Shown piece by piece: positions 1 through 6,020 of a DNA stretch of 9,203 nt. A program made the translations under genes and the position numbers. The stretch spans positions 1 through 9,203 of the forward strand of contig JALOMU010000106.1 in the NCBI GenBank assembly GCA_025455285.1. Direction: 5' to 3'. The notes beneath the pieces were generated by a model. The model saw only the letters and a list, made by a program, of their open reading frames with translations. It had not been told where the DNA came from and searched no databases. Position 1 is the first letter of the stretch, and the number at the start of each line of letters is the position of its first letter. Source of the stretch: Flavihumibacter sp. (GTDB lineage Bacteria; Bacteroidota; Bacteroidia; Chitinophagales; Chitinophagaceae).

Positions 1-618
1 GAAACAACCTGCCAATGCTGCCGCACCAAATTGCTGATTGATCCACAAAACCGGATTCATGTAGTTTACCGCGCTATCCTTCAGGACTCCATTCGAGATA
101 TGGTGCACCAGGTATCTACAGACGGAGGTAAAATATTCAGCACACCAAAACGCATTCATGAGGATAACTGGATCGTAAAAACCTGTCCGCATACAGGCCC
201 GACCATGACCATCAATCAAACTGGTCTTCATTTTGCGTGGTATTCCGCCTCACCGAAGAAAGCAACTTACTTTACCAGCAGTACAGATAACGGTGGCAGT
301 TTTACTGGTTTTACCACCCTAAGCGAATCAGCAAGGCATCCACAAATGAATACACTGGCCAATCAGTTGATCGGAATTGTATGGGATGAAGTACTACGGA
401 CAGGTGAAACACCCGCAACCGGAATTGGAATGGAATGGAAAAGCAGGGAGGGCAAAACGATTGGCAAATTAGCCCTGACCTCTCCAGAGGAGATGGCTGC
501 CTACCCGGTAATTCTGCCGCTGGAAGATGCATTTCTGGTTGCTTACCAGGTTAAAACCCCTGCAGGTCAACGGATTGGATGGAAAATTACAGCGCCCCCC
601 AATGCAAAAACTCCTTAA
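1..618 (+). CDS. Sialidase/BNR-repeat-like protein, C-terminal part (5' end outside window)
   Basis: The reading frame is open from base 1, so the gene starts upstream; 205 residues are visible, ending at TAA. Two Asp-box-like motifs (S-x-D-x-G-x-x-F/W), which mark blades of six-bladed sialidase/BNR propellers, are seen at window residues 39-46 (STDGGKIF) and 94-101 (STDNGGSF). A cysteine-rich C-x-C-C-R motif at residues 4-8 and the following hydrophobic strand ending in V-Y-R are also typical of the exo-alpha-sialidase-like proteins of Bacteroidota. The rest alternates short beta strands and turns, as expected of a propeller. Members are usually exported and act on, or bind, glycans, but the catalytic Arg triad and Tyr/Glu pair cannot be judged from this fragment, so enzymatic activity is not established. 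It is followed after 23 bp by a methyltransferase gene, probably in the same transcript. A TTG codon at 31 is not a credible start because coding character continues upstream of it. Confidence 0.78.
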   Translation, partial: ETTCQCCRTKLLIDPQNRIHVVYRAILQDSIRDMVHQVSTDGGKIFSTPKRIHEDNWIVKTCPHTGPTMTINQTGLHFAWYSASPKKATYFTSSTDNGGSFTGFTTLSESARHPQMNTLANQLIGIVWDEVLRTGETPATGIGMEWKSREGKTIGKLALTSPEEMAAYPVILPLEDAFLVAYQVKTPAGQRIGWKITAPPNAKTP

Positions 619-641
619 AATAGATTTCGTACCTTTATTCA

Positions 642-1214
642 ATGTGGTTTAAGGACGATCCGGCTTTCCATACCTTGTATCCGGTTGAGCTCAGCCAAAT
701 GGCCAGAAGGCACTGGACTCCCTTGCTGGTAGCCAGAAAAGCTGCCCGCTTCCTGGTGACCCAACCAGGGGACCGAATACTTGATATTGGAAGCGGAGCG
801 GGAAAGTTCTGCCTGGCAGCTGCCAGAGAATGCGCCCAGGGTAAATTCACGGGAATCGAACAACGTCGCAATCTGGTAGAATATGCCAACAAGGCCCTTG
901 AAAAAACCGGACTAAGGAATGTTGAGTTTTTGCATGGAAACATTACCGACTTGAATTTCAAGGACTTCGATCACTTTTATTTTTATAATTCTTTTTACGA
1001 GTATATCGTAGACAGTGAAAAAATAGATGATCAAATTTCTTTTTCAAGCGATTTATTCAATTACTACAGTCATTATCTTTATAAACAATTGTGCAAAGCC
1101 CCTGAAGGTACCCGTTTGGTTACATACCATAGTCTGGAAACGGAAATCCCTCCCTCTTTCCAACTGGTAGCCACAGAAATAAATGATCAATTAAAATTTT
1201 GGGTTAAACTGTAA
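642..1214 (+). CDS. Class I SAM-dependent methyltransferase
   Basis: A 190-residue protein with a Rossmann methyltransferase core. Motif I is D48-I-G-S-G-A-G54 after a hydrophobic strand, and the acidic residue ending strand beta-2 is E73 (FTGIEQ), expected to bind the SAM ribose. A motif II/III-like stretch (FLHGNITDL, about residues 96-104) follows. Strand beta-4 ends in Y115-N-S-F-Y-E120, in the place of the catalytic-loop motif IV, reminiscent of Dot1-like or small-molecule methyltransferases. The N-terminal helices (residues 7-40) contain a W-x-P-L segment often seen in bacterial relatives. The length matches a single-domain enzyme without a substrate-recognition domain, so the substrate (protein, small molecule or lipid) is unknown. 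ATG at 642 is the only reasonable start and no Shine-Dalgarno is seen, as usual for Bacteroidota. It lies 23 bp after the sialidase-like gene and 17 bp before a small unknown gene, suggesting one operon. Confidence 0.85.
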   Translation: MWFKDDPAFHTLYPVELSQMARRHWTPLLVARKAARFLVTQPGDRILDIGSGAGKFCLAAARECAQGKFTGIEQRRNLVEYANKALEKTGLRNVEFLHGNITDLNFKDFDHFYFYNSFYEYIVDSEKIDDQISFSSDLFNYYSHYLYKQLCKAPEGTRLVTYHSLETEIPPSFQLVATEINDQLKFWVKL

Positions 1215-1231
1215 AACCATTTGGTACTGTT

Positions 1232-1525
1232 ATGGCTAAAAACTTGGATGACTACAGGTGTAAACTGGTTAGTAAAATTTTGCAGGCTCCAACAACAGAT
1301 CATGTCACCCGCTATTTCAATGCGGCGATCAGGAGTCTGAAAGAACACAAAGTAAACGGATACGTTACGAAACGGTTCCTCGATAAAATTGAGCTGGAAC
1401 TTGATTCCATACAACCGGATCAATTAAACACTCAACAACTTTATAACCGGGAAAAAGCCTATCAGCTAACCGCAGTTTGTAAATACCAGCTCTTCCCTGC
1501 TGCGACTATACCCGCTATTGCATAA
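1232..1525 (+). CDS. Small hypothetical protein (97 aa)
   Basis: Not recognised. The product has 97 residues, is mostly helical by composition and is rich in charged and polar residues (K, D, E, Q, N). It has no signal peptide, no clear membrane helix and no metal-binding motif. A segment around residues 25-60 has the spacing of amphipathic helices, and the tail (FPAATIPAIA) is hydrophobic. It begins 17 bp after the methyltransferase stop, on the same strand, which supports translation as part of that operon. Its last 11 bp overlap the 3' end of the convergent cupin gene. Codon use looks like that of its neighbours. No competing longer frame covers it apart from minus-strand shadows. It could be a Chitinophagaceae-specific conserved hypothetical protein. 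Confidence 0.6.
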   Translation: MAKNLDDYRCKLVSKILQAPTTDHVTRYFNAAIRSLKEHKVNGYVTKRFLDKIELELDSIQPDQLNTQQLYNREKAYQLTAVCKYQLFPAATIPAIA

Positions 1526-2063
1526 TTCTTTCTGCATGGAAATCAGTTCTGCGGGAAATGTTGCCAAAATGTTTTTTTGGGAATAGCAAGGCATGCAGAA
1601 AGCGAACCAGAAACAAAGGAACAGACTTCAATCTGATCTCCTGCTTATACTTATAAGCCAACCCGATTTTATGTTTTAAACTAAGCTCCCTTTTCTCCAT
1701 ATCAAATTGCTTATTGGCCATTGCAAAACTTTCTCTTAAAAAACCGGCAGTATTCAGTGCGGGATATACCATCCAATCCAATTCAGTACAACCTTCCTGC
1801 GCATTCCACATCGCATGTTCCTGAAAGGGTTCAACTTGGAAGGAATTACCTGCTTCAATCCGGTCCAGTTTACCCTCGTGATACAACATCAATTCTCCAC
1901 TGATAACAGAAAACTTTTCCTGCTGGGCAATATGATAATGCAAGGGTGGAGCTATTCCTTTACCTCTGTACGACATACGCATTACCAGTTGTTCCTCACC
2001 TCTGCCCTCTATCAGAAAAACAATTCGTTGTCCCGTTAATTTGTTTTCAATACAAACACTCAT
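1515..2063 (-). CDS. Cupin-domain protein (RmlC-like)
   Basis: A 182-residue protein with a single conserved cupin barrel at about residues 25-110. Cupin motif 1 is G36-x5-H42-x-H44-x4-E49-x6-G56, with the standard two His and one Glu metal ligands. Motif 2 is G72-x-S-F-x-V-x-P-x-x-x-H83-x3-N87, supplying the fourth ligand H83. A bound divalent metal is therefore likely, but the reaction cannot be named: such stand-alone cupins include isomerases, dioxygenases and sugar-binding proteins. The C-terminal 70 residues are basic and contain a hydrophobic patch (VPLFLVRFLHALLFP, about 147-161) that might contact a membrane or a partner. The ATG at 2061-2063 lies directly after a 15-bp inverted repeat. 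The gene follows the carbonic anhydrase by 79 bp on the same strand, so co-transcription is possible. Its 3' end overlaps the small unknown gene by 11 bp. Confidence 0.83.
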   Translation of the reverse strand: MSVCIENKLTGQRIVFLIEGRGEEQLVMRMSYRGKGIAPPLHYHIAQQEKFSVISGELMLYHEGKLDRIEAGNSFQVEPFQEHAMWNAQEGCTELDWMVYPALNTAGFLRESFAMANKQFDMEKRELSLKHKIGLAYKYKQEIRLKSVPLFLVRFLHALLFPKKHFGNISRRTDFHAERIMQ

Positions 2064-2064
2064 C

Positions 2065-2079
2065 CCTGAAATTTTCAGG
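2065..2079. repeat. Perfect inverted repeat just upstream of the cupin start codon
   Basis: Seven-base arms CCTGAAA and TTTCAGG are separated by one T, ending 2 bp before the cupin ATG (2061-2063, minus strand). A one-base loop is too tight for a good RNA hairpin, so a protein-binding (operator) palindrome is a more natural reading than a stem-loop. No second copy was noticed in the window. It could also be a chance palindrome. Confidence 0.35.
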
Positions 2080-2142
2080 CAAGATCAATCAACAGAAAAA
2101 CAGTACAAACTACCAGCTGTATTAATTGAGAAAAACCTGTTA

Positions 2143-2817
2143 TCAGTTGCTATTCAGCGGTACCACTTTTCCATTTTCCAGCCTTTCACAGGCCCCCATA
2201 ACAGTAAGAGAGCCGCTGGCTATCCGTTCCCTGATCACCGGTGAGGATTGAATAATTTCCCGAACGCCATGCTGAATATTGGCTTTTACAAAATGATCAA
2301 GTATCTGATCACCCTTAACCTGCAAGGCCTTTATTTCGCTCTCAGCAGCGATGCTGTCTACAATTGTTTTCAGATGTCCCGATGCATGCTCTCCTTTCAG
2401 ATATGCACCAATCGCTCCACATCCTTCATGACCAACTACCATTATCAATGGCACATTCAAATGTTGGACTGCATATTCTATACTGCCCAGTTCAATATCT
2501 CCCATGATATTACCTGCTGTACGAATCACGAAAAGATCACCCAGTCCCTGGTCAAAAACCAATTCAGGTGAAACCCGGCTATCAGAACAGGTAACAACCA
2601 CCGCATACGGATGCTGTCCTTTCGTCAACTCCTTTCTCCTGGACCGGGATTCATCCGGATGAATAGGTTCATAGCGCATGTATCGGTTGTTGCCTTCCAG
2701 TAGCCGATCAACTGCTGCGGCCGGAGTTATACCAGCGGTAGTTTCCCCTGCAGGGTCTCTTTGCAACGTACAACCAGCCAGCCAGCCAGTTAATACAAAT
2801 ACCAGGATCTTTTTCAT
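2143..2817 (-). CDS. Beta-class carbonic anhydrase, lipoprotein
   Basis: A 224-residue beta-carbonic anhydrase (CO2 + H2O to bicarbonate + H+). Zinc ligands and catalytic dyad are visible: C77-S-D79-S-R81 (C77 ligand, D79/R81 dyad) and H130-x-x-C133 within GHEGCGAI. The conserved RTAGN stretch lies at residues 99-103 and the helix D-R-L-L-E-G-N-x-R-Y (37-46) is typical of the family. The N-terminus is a lipoprotein signal: two Lys, a hydrophobic core and the lipobox L13-A-G-C16, so the enzyme should be lipid-anchored on the periplasmic side, probably helping CO2/bicarbonate exchange or pH control at the envelope. Length fits a single-domain enzyme plus a 15-residue signal. The ATG at 2815-2817 is fixed by the signal peptide. 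The gene is divergent from the DnaE-like gene and upstream of the cupin gene on the same strand. The lipobox region is encoded by a (CTGG)4 tetranucleotide run. Confidence 0.93.
   Translation of the reverse strand: MKKILVFVLTGWLAGCTLQRDPAGETTAGITPAAAVDRLLEGNNRYMRYEPIHPDESRSRRKELTKGQHPYAVVVTCSDSRVSPELVFDQGLGDLFVIRTAGNIMGDIELGSIEYAVQHLNVPLIMVVGHEGCGAIGAYLKGEHASGHLKTIVDSIAAESEIKALQVKGDQILDHFVKANIQHGVREIIQSSPVIRERIASGSLTVMGACERLENGKVVPLNSN
2774..2789. repeat. (CCAG)4 tetranucleotide run in carbonic anhydrase signal peptide
   Basis: Four perfect CCAG units, read as CTGG on the coding (minus) strand, encode part of the signal peptide hydrophobic core and lipobox (T-G-W-L-A-G). Gain or loss of one unit would shift the frame before the mature enzyme. 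Four units is short for a typical phase-variable locus. Confidence 0.6.
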
Positions 2818-2821
2818 GATT

Positions 2822-2829
2822 CAAAGCTA
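2822..2829 (-). promoter_or_regulatory. Possible Bacteroidota -7 element for carbonic anhydrase
   Basis: On the minus strand TAGCTTTG matches the TAnnTTTG -7 consensus exactly and sits 4 bp before the carbonic anhydrase ATG. That would give an almost leaderless mRNA, and no clear TTG/TTTG -33 element is found about 19-21 bp upstream, so the match may be chance. Confidence 0.3.
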
Positions 2830-2933
2830 TTCAGTTGTATACTCTCATTTTGTAACCTCCATCACAAATCAACTTTTAAATTGCTAATTTTTTTAGTATT
2901 TTTACCGCCTGACTTTCACGAAAGAAACTTACC
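2830..2933 (+). promoter_or_regulatory. AT-rich spacer upstream of the dnaE-like gene, candidate promoter/operator
   Basis: This is most of the 116-bp divergent spacer between the carbonic anhydrase and DnaE-like genes. Before the polymerase gene it holds TATTTTTA (2897-2904), one base off the TAnnTTTG -7 word. It also holds three small inverted repeats: AAATT-gct-AATTT (2878-2890), CTAA-N5-TTAG (2884-2896) and CTTTC-ac-GAAAG (2913-2924). If the mutagenesis genes are SOS-controlled, as relatives often are, a repressor site would be expected here. None of these repeats can be assigned to LexA by eye. Confidence 0.3.
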
Positions 2934-5900
2934 ATGTACCTCAACTGCAAAACCTATTTCAGCCTTCGATACGGCACCTTTTCAACCCAGGAATTGGTAG
3001 ATCTCGCTGAAAAAAATGGGATTGAATCACTCGCACTAACCAATATCAACAATGTTTCAGATGCCTGGGATTTTTACAGTTTATGCCTGAAAAAAAACAT
3101 CAAACCTATACTAGGCGTGGAAATCCGGAATAGAGATAAGTTCTGTTATATTTTACTCGCACTCAATTTAAGTGGCTTTGAACAGATCAACCAATTTCTC
3201 TCCTTTCATCTTCAGGAAGAACGGGCATTTCCGGAGAACCCAGGTTTAGAGACGTTTTTTCCGCAGCCTGAAAACGTTGCAATCATCTATTCCATAACAT
3301 CCTTCTATCCTGAAAAATTAGCGAATAACGAATGGATTGGCATTCGCACGGACCAAATTACTAAATTTTTTAGCTTTCCTATTGACCGTTATCGCCATAA
3401 ACTCATTGTTTTACAGCCGGTTAGTTTTATAAACAAACGTTTTTTCAATGCCCACCGCCTTTTAAGAGCCATTGACAACAATGTACTTTTATCCAGACTT
3501 AATCCTGAACTCCAGGCCGGAGAAATAGAGATCTTCCAGTCGCCGGAAAAAATACTGAAAGCATTTGCTCAATATCCCTTCATTATTACCAATACCTATC
3601 GATTGATGGAAGCCTGTTCTATTGAAATGGAGCTCCACACTGATAAAAACAAAAAGACATTTAGCTCCACGCCTGAAGACGATCGTATGCTGTTGGAAAA
3701 ATTAGCGATGGATGGCTGTGTACTACGTTATGGCAGACGAAATAAAACCGCAATTGAACGGGTTAAAAAAGAATTGGCCATCATCAATCAGTTAGGCTTC
3801 AACTCCTATTTCCTAATCACCTGGGATATCATCCGCTATGCACAAAACCGTGGTTATTTTTATGTAGGAAGAGGCAGTGGTGCTAACTCCATTGTTGCTT
3901 TCTGCCTACAGATCACGGATGTGAACCCCATTGAACTCGATCTTTATTTCGAACGATTCCTCAACCCACATCGCACCAGTCCGCCTGATTTTGATATTGA
4001 CTTTTCCTGGCTTGATCGCGATGATGTAATTGACTATGTCTTCAAACGATATGGCAAAAAACAGGTTGCCCTACTTGGCATGGTTACCACCTTTCAATAC
4101 AATGCATTGATTCGTGAATTGGGAAAAGTGTTCGGATTACCGAAAGGAGAAATTGATCAGTTGGCAACCAAAGGCTATTATTCACGTTCTTCTGGTTTTG
4201 ATCCGACAAAAGCAGAAGATAAGATTCAGCAGCTCATCCTGCAATACGGACAGTTGCTTAAAAACTTTCCCAACCACCTCAGCATACACCCCGGTGGCAT
4301 GTTGATCAGTGAAGCATCTATCTATCAGTACACAGGAGTTTTTATGCCTCCCAAGGGATTTCCAACTGCACAAATTGACATGTTCGTAGCCGAACAGATC
4401 GGTTTGTTCAAATTGGATATTCTGAGTCAACGGGGATTGGGTCATATCAAGGAAGCGATACGCATCGTACAAGAAAACAAAAACATCAGCATTAATATTC
4501 ACGAGATTGAAAAATTCAAAAAAGATCCGGGCGTTCGAAACCAGATCCGTTCCGTTCAAACGATTGGTTGTTTTTATATTGAGAGTCCGGCTATGCGACA
4601 GTTACTCAAAAAGCTGGAATGCGATGATTACCTCACACTAGTAGCTGCGAGTTCCATTATACGCCCCGGAGTAGCCAGCAGCGGCATGATGAAAGCTTAT
4701 ATCGAACGTTACCACAAACCCGACTCCTTCGAATACATTCATCCTATCATGAAGGAATTGCTCGCAGAAACCTATGGAGTCATGGTATATCAGGAAGATG
4801 TGATAAAGGTTGCCCATCATTTTGCCGGTATTGATATGGGAGAAGCCGATATCCTGCGCAGGGCCATGAGCGGAAAATACAGAGGTAATCAGGAGATGAT
4901 TCGCATCAAAGAAAACTTCTTTTCCAATTGTAAGGAACGTGGTTATGATCCGGCGGTAGTAGCCGAGGTATGGCGACAAATAGAGAGTTTTGGAGGATAC
5001 AGTTTTTCCAAAGCACATTCAGCTTCTTTTGCAGTGGAGAGTTACCAGAGCCTTTATCTAAAAACCTATTACCCGCAGGAGTTCATGATTGCTGTGATCA
5101 ATAATTTTGGAGGGTTTTACAGTCGCGAGTTATATTTCTACGAACTCTCCAAAACCGGAGCCACCATTCATGCACCCTGTGTCAACAACAGCGACTGGTA
5201 TACCTGCATAAAAGGACAGGATGTATATACCGGATTTATTCATATCAAATCATTGGAACAGAAAGCAGCAGAAAACATGATTGAAGAAAGAAAAAGGGGG
5301 GGATCCTACAAAAGCCTGGCAGACCTGGTGGAACGCAGCGGCATCGGGAAAGAATCATTAAACTGCCTGATCCGTTTGAATGCCTTTCGTTTCACAGGAA
5401 AAAGTAAAAAAGAACTGCTTTGGGAAGCCAATCTCTGGCAGGAGCCTGGTAAATCAAAGGAAAAACAGTTTCACCCGGCGTTGTTTGAAGAAGCACCTGT
5501 TAGTTTCCAGCTACCGGAACTACCTGCTTATCCGCTGGAAGATTTATACGATGAGATGGAACTGCTTGATTTCCCCCTTTCCAATCCTTTTCCATTGGCC
5601 GATACCGATCTGGATCAATACGTTCCTGCAGCATATCTTGAGCAGTATAAAGGTCAAAAAATTACTGTTCTGGGTTATCTCATTACCTACAAGCCGGTAC
5701 GAACAATCAAAGGGGACCTCATGTGTTTCGGCACTTTCATAGATGCAGCACTCAACTGGCTTGATACCATTCACTTTCCGGATTGTCTTCAACGTTATCC
5801 CTTGCAGGGAAATGGATTTTATGCACTCACCGGAATTGTAGCGGAAGATTTTGGCGTACTCAACCTCGAAGTCTCTTACCTACAAAAAATCGGGCTCAAA

Positions 5901-5954
5901 CCCCGCAACTCCCCGCTGGAAGCATTTCCCCAACTCCTCCCACCCACAGGTTAA
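2934..5954 (+). CDS. Error-prone DNA polymerase III alpha subunit (DnaE2/ImuC-like)
   Basis: A 1006-residue C-family DNA polymerase, shorter than replicative DnaE (about 1160) and in the range of non-replicative DnaE2/ImuC. Domains in order: an N-terminal PHP domain (about 1-240), palm with catalytic aspartates D352 and D354 (PDFDID) and D495 (LFKLDIL), the GRGSGAN nucleotide-binding loop at about 312-318, fingers with the conserved VYQEDV and SFSKAHS motifs, a helix-hairpin-helix region (about 790-825, GIGKESL) and a C-terminal OB fold (about 903-985). All three polymerase carboxylates are present, so synthesis activity is expected. The PHP metal site is degraded: K6 stands where relatives usually have His, and N37 where Asp is usual, arguing against proofreading. 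A PALF-containing stretch (845-851) could contact the clamp, tentatively. The gene precedes a DinB-type gene by 66 bp, in the same frame. The role is inferred as lesion bypass/induced mutagenesis. ATG at 2934 starts directly at the PHP strand. Confidence 0.93.
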   Translation: MYLNCKTYFSLRYGTFSTQELVDLAEKNGIESLALTNINNVSDAWDFYSLCLKKNIKPILGVEIRNRDKFCYILLALNLSGFEQINQFLSFHLQEERAFPENPGLETFFPQPENVAIIYSITSFYPEKLANNEWIGIRTDQITKFFSFPIDRYRHKLIVLQPVSFINKRFFNAHRLLRAIDNNVLLSRLNPELQAGEIEIFQSPEKILKAFAQYPFIITNTYRLMEACSIEMELHTDKNKKTFSSTPEDDRMLLEKLAMDGCVLRYGRRNKTAIERVKKELAIINQLGFNSYFLITWDIIRYAQNRGYFYVGRGSGANSIVAFCLQITDVNPIELDLYFERFLNPHRTSPPDFDIDFSWLDRDDVIDYVFKRYGKKQVALLGMVTTFQYNALIRELGKVFGLPKGEIDQLATKGYYSRSSGFDPTKAEDKIQQLILQYGQLLKNFPNHLSIHPGGMLISEASIYQYTGVFMPPKGFPTAQIDMFVAEQIGLFKLDILSQRGLGHIKEAIRIVQENKNISINIHEIEKFKKDPGVRNQIRSVQTIGCFYIESPAMRQLLKKLECDDYLTLVAASSIIRPGVASSGMMKAYIERYHKPDSFEYIHPIMKELLAETYGVMVYQEDVIKVAHHFAGIDMGEADILRRAMSGKYRGNQEMIRIKENFFSNCKERGYDPAVVAEVWRQIESFGGYSFSKAHSASFAVESYQSLYLKTYYPQEFMIAVINNFGGFYSRELYFYELSKTGATIHAPCVNNSDWYTCIKGQDVYTGFIHIKSLEQKAAENMIEERKRGGSYKSLADLVERSGIGKESLNCLIRLNAFRFTGKSKKELLWEANLWQEPGKSKEKQFHPALFEEAPVSFQLPELPAYPLEDLYDEMELLDFPLSNPFPLADTDLDQYVPAAYLEQYKGQKITVLGYLITYKPVRTIKGDLMCFGTFIDAALNWLDTIHFPDCLQRYPLQGNGFYALTGIVAEDFGVLNLEVSYLQKIGLKPRNSPLEAFPQLLPPTG

Positions 5955-5959
5955 CTGTT

Positions 5960-6015
5960 TCTCACGTCTCACGTCTCACATCTCACGTTTCACCTTTCAC
6001 CTTTCACCTTTCACT
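5960..6015 (+). repeat. Eight-unit 7-bp tandem repeat between dnaE-like and dinB-like genes
   Basis: Eight contiguous heptamers with consensus T-[C/T]-T-C-A-C-[G/C]: TCTCACG, TCTCACG, TCTCACA, TCTCACG, then three TTTCACC and one TTTCACT. They fill 56 of the 66 bp between the polymerase stop codon and the DinB-type ATG, ending 5 bp before it. The two halves form two sub-families, consistent with expansion by slippage. The plus strand contains no A/G-rich stretch, so there is no ribosome-binding site before the second gene. No unit contains a stop codon in any plus-strand frame. Confidence 0.9.
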
Positions 6016-6020
6016 TCTTT

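Noticed and set aside
1527..2244. Plus-strand open frames at 1721-1903, 1815-2039 and 2041-2244
   Set aside because: They run antisense to the cupin gene, across its promoter region and into the carbonic anhydrase gene, with no recognisable product.
4638..5018. Long minus-strand open frames inside the polymerase gene (also at 4182-4559 and 5544-5792)
   Set aside because: They lie wholly within a strongly conserved coding sequence and their products show no recognisable domain; they are antisense shadows.
5960..6015. The heptamer array as a CRISPR array
   Set aside because: Units are 7 bp and contiguous, with no spacers, and no cas genes are nearby.
5955..6020. Intrinsic terminator between the polymerase and DinB-type genes
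   Set aside because: The spacer is a pyrimidine-rich tandem repeat with no complementary arms, so no stem can form.
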